Shown here in pieces: positions 14,764 through 23,275 of a DNA stretch of 36,282 nucleotides. The stretch covers positions 1 to 36,282 of the forward strand of contig JAZRYS010000179.1 of the NCBI GenBank assembly GCA_045600865.1, written 5' to 3'. The position numbers and the translations under genes were made by a program. The notes beneath the pieces were generated by a model. That model searched no databases, was not told where the DNA came from, and saw only the letters and a list, made by a program, of their open reading frames with translations. Position 1 is the stretch's first letter. Every line of letters starts with the position of its first letter. This DNA comes from Aphodosoma sp045600865. Its GTDB lineage: Bacteria; Bacteroidota; Bacteroidia; Bacteroidales; Paludibacteraceae.

Positions 14764-16596
14764 TTAATTCTTTTTGTTGAGTCTTACTGCAAGCATTGTG
14801 ATGTCGTCTGATTGTTCTGCCTGACCAACAAATTCCTTGACGGATTTTGCGACTTGTTCAATGACATCAATTGCGTTGCTTTGTGGTATGTTGTTCAACA
14901 ACGACAGAAGCTGTTCATCAGAATATTCGTTGTGAACCATATTTTCAGCTTCTGTTACACCGTCTGTATAAATAAATAATGTGTCATCCTTTGTCATCTG
15001 CATGCTTTCGCTCTCGTATTCGAAACCTCCGAACGAGCCGAGAGGAATGTTCGGAATCACTTCAAGGAAACGGGCTTTAGTATTACTTATGAATACAGGC
15101 TGGTTGTGTCCAGCGTTGCAGTATGTCAGCACGCCTGTCTCCAAATCGAGCGAGCCAAGAAACATCGTGCAGAACATGTTGTATTCGTTTCTTTGTGATA
15201 TGCAATCATTTATATCTGTGGCTATGCTTCTTGGGTCTGTGGTTTTCATTGCTGTGTTGCGGAAGAGTGAACATACTACGGCCATCAGCAGTGATGCAGG
15301 AATTCCCTTTCCACTAACGTCACCTATGGCAAACACAAGGGTGTCATGTCCTGCGTCATTCTTGCGTATGATGTAGTCGTATAAGTCTCCTCCAACTGTC
15401 TTTGCCGGTTTTAGTGTTGCGTATAGGTCAAGGTCGTTGCGTTCTGGAAAAGCGGGAAACATCATAGGCAACATGCTCATCTGGATGTTTGATGCTATGT
15501 TCAGTTCTCCTTCTATCACTGATTTTGACTCAACAACCCTCTTTAACTGGTAGAAGGTCATCAGACAGCAGATCTCTATCAAGAACAGTCCTATACCTGC
15601 CATTCTCATCAGTTTTCTCAGAAGGTCGTCAATCTCTTCATATATTGCATTGTTAGGGCAACTTACGGCAACAATCATGTTGTCTGAATCCATTGTGTGA
15701 TAAAATAATGTGGCATCTTCCTGTTCCTTTTCTTTTTCCAACTTTTCGATTGACTCTACAGAGCATTCCATTACGCATGACTGGTCTGGGTGTACGAGAA
15801 ACATGTTTCCTGGGCCGATTAGCATTACCTCTGATCCCTTATAAGGGTGAATCTCTTCTTTCAGGATATCCGAGAAATACTTCAGGTTCATATCCATTGC
15901 GACTGTTCCAATATAGATGTCGCCATGGGCATATATAGGAATGCAGAATGTTGATATGACATCACCTTGCACGTCTTTGTACGGAAGACTCCATCTTGCC
16001 CGTCCATACTCTTTTGTGTTCTTGTACCAGTCTTTTTCCCTGTAAACGCTGTTCATGTCTGGCAGGTTGAGCCATTCGTATGTCGAGTCGTTGATGTATT
16101 TCACGAAAGGAGCAACTCCAGTCTCTCCATATTCCGGATATGCAATCGGCTCAAAGCCTATGCATGCACCTGTTACGGAACTGTTGCTTCTCATGAACTG
16201 GTCAAGTATCTCGTAAATCTCTTCGATTGTGTGTTTGTTGCCGGTGAAATAATATCTGTCGAAAGGTTCGCCGTTCTCGTCAATGAGAACCTTTTTCTCG
16301 AAAAACAGAGACGTCAGGTCGTAGCCCGATATTTCAGCCCGTTTCACATGTCCGTTGATGATTTCCGTGGCAAGGTTCATGTTCAGTTGCATAATTGCTG
16401 TTGCATCTTTCATTGCCTTTTTCCGGGTGAAGTAGTATGATACACTTGCTGAAATCATGAACACTATTCCGGCACTGAGAAAAATGAAAAGAGCCAGCTG
16501 TACCATTGAGTACATTGTTTTTCCGTTGGCGTCTTTCTTGCCCATTCCATAAGATATCGTTTTCAGAAATGTTATGGTCTTGTCTTTAAAGCTCAT
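14764..16596 (-). CDS. Membrane sensor PP2C phosphatase (Cache and SpoIIE domains)
   Basis: A 610-residue sensor phosphatase. It has a membrane helix at about 31-52, a large extracytoplasmic domain (about 60-315) with Cache-like features (YYFTG, a WYKNTKEYGRARWSLPYKD stretch, TVAMDMNLKYFSDIL), and a second helix at about 331-350. The cytosolic SpoIIE/RsbU PP2C domain follows (390-608) with metal-binding motifs GGDLYD (402-407), GDVSGKG (425-431), YTDGVTEA (543-550) and SDDIT (596-600). It should dephosphorylate the STAS protein encoded next when the periplasmic domain senses its signal. It is the first gene of the run; no TAnnTTTG box is visible in the 165 nt upstream, which hold a set of overlapping inverted repeats. 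Confidence 0.92.
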   Translation of the reverse strand: MSFKDKTITFLKTISYGMGKKDANGKTMYSMVQLALFIFLSAGIVFMISASVSYYFTRKKAMKDATAIMQLNMNLATEIINGHVKRAEISGYDLTSLFFEKKVLIDENGEPFDRYYFTGNKHTIEEIYEILDQFMRSNSSVTGACIGFEPIAYPEYGETGVAPFVKYINDSTYEWLNLPDMNSVYREKDWYKNTKEYGRARWSLPYKDVQGDVISTFCIPIYAHGDIYIGTVAMDMNLKYFSDILKEEIHPYKGSEVMLIGPGNMFLVHPDQSCVMECSVESIEKLEKEKEQEDATLFYHTMDSDNMIVAVSCPNNAIYEEIDDLLRKLMRMAGIGLFLIEICCLMTFYQLKRVVESKSVIEGELNIASNIQMSMLPMMFPAFPERNDLDLYATLKPAKTVGGDLYDYIIRKNDAGHDTLVFAIGDVSGKGIPASLLMAVVCSLFRNTAMKTTDPRSIATDINDCISQRNEYNMFCTMFLGSLDLETGVLTYCNAGHNQPVFISNTKARFLEVIPNIPLGSFGGFEYESESMQMTKDDTLFIYTDGVTEAENMVHNEYSDEQLLSLLNNIPQSNAIDVIEQVAKSVKEFVGQAEQSDDITMLAVRLNKKN

Positions 16597-16644
16597 ATAT
16601 GTTGTGTCTGTTGTTTTCTAATTTTGTTTCCGGTAATCCGGAAA

Positions 16645-16698
16645 ATCCAGATTTTTCTGGATAGCCCATTGTGGGGCTATCCAAAAAATCCAGAAAAA
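16645..16698 (-). terminator. Overlapping inverted repeats between gcvT and the phosphatase gene
   Basis: Three pairings share bases: 16645-16650 with 16657-16662, 16658-16667 (TGGATAGCCC) with 16674-16683, and 16652-16662 with 16688-16698 (11 bp). They cannot all form at once. The element is about 65 nt past the gcvT stop and about 50 nt before the phosphatase start on the same strand, so it could end gcvT transcription or act in the phosphatase leader. Confidence 0.5.
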
Positions 16699-16732
16699 GT
16701 TTATTGTTTTATCAACACCACATAATCACCAG

Positions 16733-16757
16733 AATTGTCAATTGTCAATTATCAATT
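16733..16757. repeat. CAATTGT/CAATTAT short tandem repeat after gcvT
   Basis: Three units (AATTGTCAATTGTCAATTAT...) end 4 nt past the gcvT stop codon. This is the longest of four such sites together with 25672-25696. Confidence 0.6.
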
Positions 16758-16761
16758 AAAA

Positions 16762-17853
16762 TTAATGTCTGAATGGCATTTTAACTACCAATGCAGGCAC
16801 CTCTTTGTTCCTGATCTTGATATATACAGGAGTGTCAATCTTTGCGAACTCGGGCTTTACGTGAGCCATACCAACGCCTATGCCACGGCATGGCGACATG
16901 CAGCCAGAAGTGACTACGCCGATAACGTTGCCTTTGCCGTCAGTAACTTCATAGTCCTTACGAGGAATGGCGCGCTCCTGGAGTTCGAAACCGATAAGTT
17001 TTTTCTTTGTTCCTTCAGCGCGCTGCTGGATGTAGAGTTCACCATCGATGAGGTTCTTGCCCTCTGCAGGTTTCGTAATCCATCCAAGACCAGCCTCGAT
17101 AGGAGAGGTTTCGTCGTCAATCTCGTGGCCATACAGGCAGAAGCCCATCTCGAGACGGAGTGTGTCGCGTGCACCGAGGCCGATTGGCTCGATGCCGAAC
17201 TCAGCGCCTGCCTCGAACACTGCCTTCCATATCTTGTCGCCGAATGCAGGGTTGAAATACAGTTCAAAGCCACCTGCTCCAGTGTAACCTGTCGCAGAAA
17301 TGATTACGTTGTCACAGCCGGCAAATGTGCCCTCAGCGAAATGATAATATTTAATTTCGTCAAGTTTCACGTCTGTGAGTTTCTGAAGTGCAAGGATTGC
17401 CTTTGGACCCTGAACTGCCAACTGTGCAACGTGGTCGGAGATGTTCTCGAGAGTTACACCCTCGGCATTGTTCTTGTTAACCCATGCCCAGTCCTTGTCG
17501 ATGTTTGCCGCATTTACTACGAGCAGATATTTCTCGTCGTTGTAATGATAAACGATGAGGTCGTCAACGATACCGCCCTTGCCGTTAGGGAAGCAGTTGT
17601 ATTGTGCCTGACCATCGATGAGTTTCAGGTTGTTGGAGCATACACGGCCGAGGAATTCCTTTGCGCGAGGACCTGTCACCATGAACTCTCCCATGTGAGA
17701 TACGTCAAACACGCCAACGCCATTGACAACTGTCATGTGCTCATGGTTGATACCGTTTGCATAGTTGATAGGCATGTTGAAACCAGCAAACTCTGCCATC
17801 TTTGCTCCGAGAGCAATGTGTGTCTCCGTAAATGGAGTTGTCTTTAATTCCAT
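16762..17853 (-). CDS. gcvT: Aminomethyltransferase (glycine cleavage system T protein)
   Basis: GcvT transfers the methylene group from the aminomethyl-lipoyl H protein to tetrahydrofolate, releasing ammonia. The 363-residue protein has the standard order: FAGFNMPINYANGINHEH, VGVFDVSHMGEF with the conserved DVSHM, LAVQGP, SATGYTGAGGFELY (folate domain), and the C-terminal VTSGCMSPCRGIGVGMAHV. It is 25 nt after pepT on the same strand, so the two are likely one transcript; gcvH and gcvP are not in the window. Confidence 0.96.
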   Translation of the reverse strand: MELKTTPFTETHIALGAKMAEFAGFNMPINYANGINHEHMTVVNGVGVFDVSHMGEFMVTGPRAKEFLGRVCSNNLKLIDGQAQYNCFPNGKGGIVDDLIVYHYNDEKYLLVVNAANIDKDWAWVNKNNAEGVTLENISDHVAQLAVQGPKAILALQKLTDVKLDEIKYYHFAEGTFAGCDNVIISATGYTGAGGFELYFNPAFGDKIWKAVFEAGAEFGIEPIGLGARDTLRLEMGFCLYGHEIDDETSPIEAGLGWITKPAEGKNLIDGELYIQQRAEGTKKKLIGFELQERAIPRKDYEVTDGKGNVIGVVTSGCMSPCRGIGVGMAHVKPEFAKIDTPVYIKIRNKEVPALVVKMPFRH

Positions 17854-17878
17854 AATGTATTGTTTTATTTTGTTTGAT

Positions 17879-19087
17879 TTATAATTTCACTATGTTGATA
17901 ATCACTTCTGTGGCTTTTTCCATAGAGCGGATTGGCACGTATTCGTATTTGCCGTGGAAATTGTGTCCGCCGGCAAAGATGTTAGGGCAGAGCAGACCCT
18001 TGAAGGAAAGTTGTGCACCGTCCGTGCCACCACGGATAGGCGAAACCTTTGGCTTCACACCTGCCTCTTCCATTGCTTTCTTTGCTCGTTCTACGATGTG
18101 AATCTGTGGCTCTACCATCTCGCGCATGTTGTAGTACTGATCCTTCATCTCAATCTCCACTGTTCCTTCACCATATTTCTCACACATTGCAGCGGCAGCT
18201 TCGGCCATTGTCGCTTTGCGTGCCTCGAACTTTTGGCGGTCGTGGTCACGTATTATGTACGTCAACTGTGCTTCTTCTACAGATCCGTTTGATGCCACAA
18301 CGTGATAGAATCCTTCATACCCTTCAGTGTTTTCAGGCAATTCTTTAGGAATCATTTCTAGGTATTCGGATGCCATGCGAATGGCATTTTTCATCTTGTT
18401 TTTTGCCGACCCTGGATGAACGTTCAGTCCGTGGAACTGTATCTTTGCGGAAGCGGCGTTGAAGTTCTCGTATTCAAGTTCGCCAATCTCGCCGCCATCC
18501 ATGGTGTATGCCCAGTCGCAGTTGAATTTCTTTACGTCAAACTTGTGTGCACCGAGACCTATCTCCTCGTCAGGGTTGAATCCTATGCGGATTTTGCCGT
18601 GTTTGATTTCAGGGTGTGCCATCAAATATTCGCAGGCAGCGATGATTTCGACGATACCGGCTTTGTCGTCAGCACCAAGCAGGGTGGTGCCGTCTGTGAC
18701 GATGATGTCCTGACCCTTGTATTGCATGATTTCTGGGAACTGTTTTGTCGAAAGCACAATCCCCTTTTCTTCGTTGAGAACTATGTCCATGCCGTCATAT
18801 TCCTTCACGATGCGTGGCTTGACGTTCTCGCCGGACATGTCGGGCGATGTATCCATGTGCGCAATGAAGCCGATTGTCGGCACTTCTTCTGTTGTGTTTG
18901 CTGGAAGTGTTGCATATAGATACCCCAATTCATCTAACTCAATTTCCTCAAATCCGAGCTTTTCCAAATCTCCTTTAACATGTTGGGCAAAAGCCATTTG
19001 TCTGCTTGTTGATGGGGTAACATCGCTCTCTTCGTCCGAGGTGGTCCACCATTTTACGTAGTCTATGAATCTCTCAGTTAATGTCAT
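17879..19087 (-). CDS. pepT: Peptidase T (tripeptide aminopeptidase)
   Basis: A cytosolic dinuclear zinc M20 peptidase that removes N-terminal residues from tripeptides. The 402-residue protein (from MTLTERFIDYVKW) has the metal motifs AHMDTSPD (His77, Asp79), GADDKAG, NPDEEIGLGAH and IRGGTDGAQLSFKGL. An in-frame Met six codons earlier (19105) would leave only about 4 nt of leader after the promoter, so the internal Met is preferred. Its promoter is divergent from that of the lipoprotein gene at 19244. Confidence 0.95.
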   Translation of the reverse strand: MTLTERFIDYVKWWTTSDEESDVTPSTSRQMAFAQHVKGDLEKLGFEEIELDELGYLYATLPANTTEEVPTIGFIAHMDTSPDMSGENVKPRIVKEYDGMDIVLNEEKGIVLSTKQFPEIMQYKGQDIIVTDGTTLLGADDKAGIVEIIAACEYLMAHPEIKHGKIRIGFNPDEEIGLGAHKFDVKKFNCDWAYTMDGGEIGELEYENFNAASAKIQFHGLNVHPGSAKNKMKNAIRMASEYLEMIPKELPENTEGYEGFYHVVASNGSVEEAQLTYIIRDHDRQKFEARKATMAEAAAAMCEKYGEGTVEIEMKDQYYNMREMVEPQIHIVERAKKAMEEAGVKPKVSPIRGGTDGAQLSFKGLLCPNIFAGGHNFHGKYEYVPIRSMEKATEVIINIVKL

Positions 19088-19113
19088 GATTACACAATTT
19101 TGCATTTTGCCTG

Positions 19114-19121
19114 CAAAGTTA
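19114..19121 (-). promoter_or_regulatory. -7 box of the pepT-gcvT promoter
   Basis: TAACTTTG on the minus strand, 26 nt before the chosen pepT start. A -33 TTTG at 19-21 nt is not clear; TTG in TTGATGTCAC lies at longer spacing. Confidence 0.6.
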
Positions 19122-19188
19122 CGAAAAATCTACCAATTGTGACATCAATTTTGCATATTTTTTTCAACTCAAATTTTGCCTGTTTTTT

Positions 19189-19219
19189 TTTGTCAGTCCA
19201 AAAAATATTACTACCTTTG
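19189..19219 (+). promoter_or_regulatory. Promoter of the transglutaminase-like lipoprotein gene
   Basis: TTTG (19189-19192) and TACCTTTG (19212-19219) are 19 nt apart, 24 nt before the ATG at 19244. Its position rules out the far upstream ATG at 19100 as the start. Confidence 0.85.
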
Positions 19220-19243
19220 CAAAGTTATTTATTTCGTGGAGAA

Positions 19244-20512
19244 ATGTCTAAATACGTAAAATGTTTCATTGTTCCGGTACTCTTTGTTTCCTTGACTCTT
19301 GTGATGGGTTGTGGCCGTTTCAAGGCAAAGAGATATAATCCCGCGCATGTCAAATTCGATGTCCAATACAATGCCGCTTTCGAGAATCAGATTTACCCTT
19401 CACTCATTCTTGGCTTATCTCATCGAATGTCGGACAATCAGGATAGCACTCTGATTTTTTCTGCAAGTGTTAACTCTCCTTGCTCAAATGCGGTTTTGAA
19501 GATAGTCGTTGACTCTACATTTCTGAATTATACAACAACCACTCAAGTTGTCTTGTCGAAGATAGGAAGTCGCTATACCGTAATACCTGCAATCAAATGG
19601 CGTTATGATAGGCTTTACAGCTTGCGCAGGCATGGTAACGTGGATTTTACCATCCATTGCATTATAAACGATGAAGAGGTGGATGTCAAGAACCTCCATC
19701 TCAGTTATCGCTCTGCCAACGACTGCCTTCTGAGTGTTCGTGATGCCAACGGGGTCAACCACGATTTTCGATGGATGTTTGCTGCATACGTCAATGAGGA
19801 CAGTCCTTATATAGACGAGATTCTTACGGGAATGCTGGATCAGGGTGTCGTTTCGCGCATTGTAGGTTATCAGAATAGCTCAGCCGAAGTCAGTCTGCAA
19901 GCGGAGGCAATATGGTACTATGTTCTTGAGCATGGCATGTCGTATGCTTCTATCTCCACCACTTCCAATCCGGCAAAGAATGCCAACGTACAGCATATCC
20001 GCTTTTTCGAGGATGTGTATAAGCTACGTCAGGCCAACTGCATAGATGCCTGCGTCTTTTTTGCTTCTGTCATGCGCAAAATTGGCCTGAAGCCTGTCAT
20101 TTTTGTTGTACCTGGCCATGCCTATCTCGGCTATTACACAGATAAGAATCGCAAGAACATAAAACTGCTTGAGACCACGCTATCTCAGTGGGTCAACTTT
20201 CCGATGCTCACCCGTGAGTACGAGAATGTCATGGCAGCGAATCCTGAAGCAACTGGCGTTGACCGCCTTCCAGCAGATCAATGGAGTAAATACTCTCGTT
20301 ATCTCACTGCCAACGAGCGTGCCAGATGGACATCTGGTTCCATGTCAATTGATGAGTTGAAACGCAGAATCTCGCATAACCTCTTTATCAAGGCCACTGA
20401 ATACAAAGTCAAGAATTATAAAGAGAACATGTCTAATTTTGTAGATACCGAAAACGCAAAATACCAGATGTTAGACATCGAGCAGCTTCGTGCTTACGTC
20501 CAGCCTATATGA
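19244..20512 (+). CDS. Lipoprotein with a transglutaminase-like Cys-His-Glu triad
   Basis: A 422-residue lipoprotein with signal peptide MSKYVKCFIVPVLFVS and lipobox VMGC. The N-terminal half is beta-rich and not recognised. The second half has the core of a transglutaminase-like fold: NCIDACVFFASVMRKIGLKP with Cys266 at the nucleophile position (spacing to Arg278 as in the family), His292 in PGHAYLGYY and Glu310 in LLETT. Such domains in bacteria often cleave or ligate peptides, but the substrate is not evident. The start follows from the promoter at 19189-19219. Its last 8 nt overlap the end of the convergent gene at 20505. Confidence 0.82.
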   Translation: MSKYVKCFIVPVLFVSLTLVMGCGRFKAKRYNPAHVKFDVQYNAAFENQIYPSLILGLSHRMSDNQDSTLIFSASVNSPCSNAVLKIVVDSTFLNYTTTTQVVLSKIGSRYTVIPAIKWRYDRLYSLRRHGNVDFTIHCIINDEEVDVKNLHLSYRSANDCLLSVRDANGVNHDFRWMFAAYVNEDSPYIDEILTGMLDQGVVSRIVGYQNSSAEVSLQAEAIWYYVLEHGMSYASISTTSNPAKNANVQHIRFFEDVYKLRQANCIDACVFFASVMRKIGLKPVIFVVPGHAYLGYYTDKNRKNIKLLETTLSQWVNFPMLTREYENVMAANPEATGVDRLPADQWSKYSRYLTANERARWTSGSMSIDELKRRISHNLFIKATEYKVKNYKENMSNFVDTENAKYQMLDIEQLRAYVQPI

Positions 20513-20924
20513 TTTTGAAATATTTGTCCTTGATTATGCAGAGACGTATGAGCCAGATGACAAAGAATCCGTTGGACAGCAACTTATACGTTATATTCCA
20601 AGGGTAGGGCAGTGTGAAGAAAAATTCTGCTATCCAGAGCACCATGTCGATGTCAAACAGCATGTTCCATACTTGTTCCCTGTTAGTGATATGCAGATGC
20701 TTTTGCTCCCCTTCGGCTATATCGACAAGACATTTCCCTCCAATATGAAATTGCCATTTGAACAGTTGAAAAACCATTCGGATGGCAATTTCGTAATTCC
20801 CGGCAGGCATGGTGATGTTAACCTCTCGGCCACGCATAATTCCCATTGGATGTCCGTTGACATATATCCAGTAGGGAATCCCTACCTTGAACATTTGTTT
20901 CCGATGTATAGTCAGTAATGACAT
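20505..20924 (-). CDS. Hypothetical protein with a PEGA-like N-terminus and C-terminal hydrophobic segments
   Basis: A 139-residue protein I cannot assign. Residues 14-50 (VGIPYWIYVNG, GREVNITMPAGNYEIAI) look like the short beta domains in Bacteroidetes that begin YxIYVNG and end PxGxY. The C-terminal part has two hydrophobic stretches (MVLWIAEFFFTL and FFVIWLIRLCII) that may be membrane helices. It lies 35 nt after fabG on the same strand, and its end overlaps the convergent lipoprotein gene by 8 nt. An opposite-strand reading frame of similar length exists but lacks such features. An alternative start is Met11. Confidence 0.65.
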   Translation of the reverse strand: MSLLTIHRKQMFKVGIPYWIYVNGHPMGIMRGREVNITMPAGNYEIAIRMVFQLFKWQFHIGGKCLVDIAEGEQKHLHITNREQVWNMLFDIDMVLWIAEFFFTLPYPWNITYKLLSNGFFVIWLIRLCIIKDKYFKII

Positions 20925-20959
20925 ATCCCACTATGCCAATGGTATGATTAGTGTCAGAA

Positions 20960-21700
20960 TCACATTCCTCCAGTGCATTCTATCACTTGGCCACTGACGT
21001 ATGACGAGAGGTCTGAGGCAAGGAAAAGTGCCACTTTTGCAACTTCGTCAACAGTGCCACCGCGGCGCAGAGGAATGTTCTTTTCCCACTCCTTTCGGGT
21101 CTCGTCTGGCAACTGGAGTGTCATCTCGGTCATAATGAAGCCAGGTGCTATGCAGTTGGCGCGAATGCCGCGTGAACCGAGTTCCTTGGCTATTGATTTG
21201 GCAAGGCCTATCATACCTGCCTTTGATGCACTGTAGTTTGCCTGACCGGCATTGCCTTCAACACCAACTATTGAACTCATGTTGATGATGGAGCCGCTGC
21301 GTTGGCGCATCATGACAGGTGCACAGGCATGTATGAAATTGAAAGCTGATTTAAGATTTACATTCAGGACGGCATCCCACTGAGCCTCGCTCATGCGAAG
21401 CAGCAGTCCGTCTTTGGTGATGCCTGCATTATTGACAAGTATGTCTATGCGGCCAAAGTCTTTGACTATCTGTTCTACAACAGCGTGTGACTCGTCGAAC
21501 GACGAAGCGTTCGAGGCGTATGCACGTGCCTCTACTCCGAGAGAACGCAGCTCTGCAAGTGTCTTTTCTGCAGTCTCGTTGATGACCAAATCAGTGAAGG
21601 CTATCTTGCAGTCCTCTTCGGCAAATTTCATTGCAACGGCTTTGCCTATGCCTCTTGCTGCTCCTGTAACGAGGGCAACCTTACCTTTGAGTAACTCCAT
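20960..21700 (-). CDS. fabG: 3-oxoacyl-[acyl-carrier-protein] reductase
   Basis: A short-chain dehydrogenase (246 residues) reducing 3-oxoacyl-ACP with NADPH in fatty acid elongation. It has TGAARGIG (12-19), NNAG (90-93), and the catalytic residues Asn114, Ser143, Tyr156 and Lys160 (YSASKAG). The closing YVSGQVIECTGGM is typical of FabG. It is 3 nt after the nucleotidase gene, apart from other fab genes, so a paralogous reductase role is possible though the match is close to true FabG. Confidence 0.92.
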   Translation of the reverse strand: MELLKGKVALVTGAARGIGKAVAMKFAEEDCKIAFTDLVINETAEKTLAELRSLGVEARAYASNASSFDESHAVVEQIVKDFGRIDILVNNAGITKDGLLLRMSEAQWDAVLNVNLKSAFNFIHACAPVMMRQRSGSIINMSSIVGVEGNAGQANYSASKAGMIGLAKSIAKELGSRGIRANCIAPGFIMTEMTLQLPDETRKEWEKNIPLRRGGTVDEVAKVALFLASDLSSYVSGQVIECTGGM

Positions 21701-21703
21701 ATA

Positions 21704-23275
21704 TCACAATATCTTTATCCTGTTTTGAGACTTGCGATACTCTTCCCCGATAGTGCCATTAAGGTTCTTCTTGATGTATGTCTCAATCACCTTGCTCATT
21801 GTGCCAACTGGTTTCTCGCTTACTATGATGCAATCTTTGAACATATTGTCACAGCCCATGTTCATCAATACATAGTCTGTTGTTGCCAACCTGTAAATGC
21901 CTTCAGGGTCAACCTTTTCGTAACGGCCTTTGTCTTTGTTCCATACCTTTGCATTGACAATCCTACGTTTGCCATCTATGCCACTGACAAATCCGTCTTG
22001 GCCGTATTTTGCAGGTGACGGTATTTTTGTGTCTATTGTGAATTCGATGCCTGAAACCTGTTGGAACGATCCTGCATCGCCTGGCAGGAATGCCACTGAG
22101 TATTCCAGTATGTCGAGCAGCTGGGCACCCGTGCATTCTGCCACGAGGATTTGGCTGTTGTAAGGCGCACAGGTGTTCCATTGACCGTATGTCACATTGC
22201 CGTTTTCAATGTCGTTACGGAGGTTTCCTGAGTTGATGAAACCGCAGTCTGCCTTGGCCACGCGGCAGATGGCATCAGCGACAAAGTCGCCGAGGTTGGT
22301 TTCTGTTGCCCTGATGATGAGGTTTCCCTGTGAATCACGTGCCTGCAATGTCACGCGTGACATGCCTATCTTGCGGCTGAGTTCCTTCTGCAAATCCTTC
22401 TTTGCATTTGCTATCAGTTCCAGAGTCGGCTGGTCAACCTTTTTCAGGTCTGCTGATTTTATGAGTTCAGGCTTGAATGTCCCATCCTCGGCTATTATCA
22501 GTCTTCCGACGTTTTGAAATCTTGTGCCGGTCTGCATTACGAGCACCTCTTCTCCGTTCTTGTTTGGCAGTCTTTTTATCATCTCGTCGTGAGAATGGCC
22601 GTCAATCACGATGTCGATGCCTGTGGTTTGCTGCAACAGTTTTGGTGTCGAGATGCCAAACTGGTCAGGCTCTGTGCCTATATGGGCTATGAGCACTATG
22701 TAGTCAACTCCTTCCCGGCGGATGTCATCAACCTTTTCTTGTACCATGCTTATGAAATCCTTTCCACCAAAGTCATAGATGAACTGTTTTGCAGAGTCCA
22801 TGAAGAAGACAGGCGTTGAAGATTGTATGACTGATGGTGTTGTGACACCTATGAACGCTATCCTTCGACCATTGTATTCTCTTACAGTAGAAGCGTTGAG
22901 TAGCCTTTTTTCGCCTTTCATGAAGTTCAGACAGAGAGCCTTGGCATCAAGTTCGCCGAGTCTTGCGTTTAGCACGTCAATACCATAGTCAAATTCATGG
23001 TTGCCAGGCACTACTATGTCATATTTTACGACATTCATTATGTCGATGATTGTCTTGCCTTCGTCAAATGAGCCTACTGCTTCTCCATTCAGAAAGTCAC
23101 CTGCCGAAATCATCACTGTGAACTCCTTTGGCGTTTCTCGCCTGAGTGCGGCAACTTTTGCGTAACCGTCTATTGCACAGTGTACGTCGTTGTCGAATAG
23201 CAACGTGATGTCTTGCGCCAGCACGCTTATGGCAACGAGCGCAAATGCTACAAAAATAAATACTCTCTTGATCAT
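21704..23275 (-). CDS. Secreted 5'-nucleotidase/metallophosphatase
   Basis: A 523-residue UshA-like enzyme with a cleavable signal peptide (cut near AQ at 20-21). The metallophosphatase domain has DNDVH (Asp30, His32), SAGDFLNG (Asp60), GNHEFDYG (Asn92, His93) and IDGHSHDEM. The C-terminal 5'-nucleotidase domain has FINSGNLRNDIENG and a closing substrate region with DYVLMNMGCDNMF. It probably hydrolyses nucleotides or UDP-sugars in the periplasm. Its ATG overlaps the stop of the methyltransferase gene by 4 nt and fabG follows after 3 nt. Confidence 0.9.
   Translation of the reverse strand: MIKRVFIFVAFALVAISVLAQDITLLFDNDVHCAIDGYAKVAALRRETPKEFTVMISAGDFLNGEAVGSFDEGKTIIDIMNVVKYDIVVPGNHEFDYGIDVLNARLGELDAKALCLNFMKGEKRLLNASTVREYNGRRIAFIGVTTPSVIQSSTPVFFMDSAKQFIYDFGGKDFISMVQEKVDDIRREGVDYIVLIAHIGTEPDQFGISTPKLLQQTTGIDIVIDGHSHDEMIKRLPNKNGEEVLVMQTGTRFQNVGRLIIAEDGTFKPELIKSADLKKVDQPTLELIANAKKDLQKELSRKIGMSRVTLQARDSQGNLIIRATETNLGDFVADAICRVAKADCGFINSGNLRNDIENGNVTYGQWNTCAPYNSQILVAECTGAQLLDILEYSVAFLPGDAGSFQQVSGIEFTIDTKIPSPAKYGQDGFVSGIDGKRRIVNAKVWNKDKGRYEKVDPEGIYRLATTDYVLMNMGCDNMFKDCIIVSEKPVGTMSKVIETYIKKNLNGTIGEEYRKSQNRIKIL

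Noticed and set aside
16735..17847. A 370-codon open frame on the plus strand opposite gcvT
   Set aside because: It lies wholly antisense to a gene with every GcvT motif, its translation is rich in Cys and Val with no family features, and the codon pattern mirrors the gcvT frame.
20490..20918. A 142-codon plus-strand frame overlapping the small hypothetical gene
   Set aside because: The opposite strand frame has a beta-domain pattern and hydrophobic segments and follows fabG in its operon; the plus frame has no such features.
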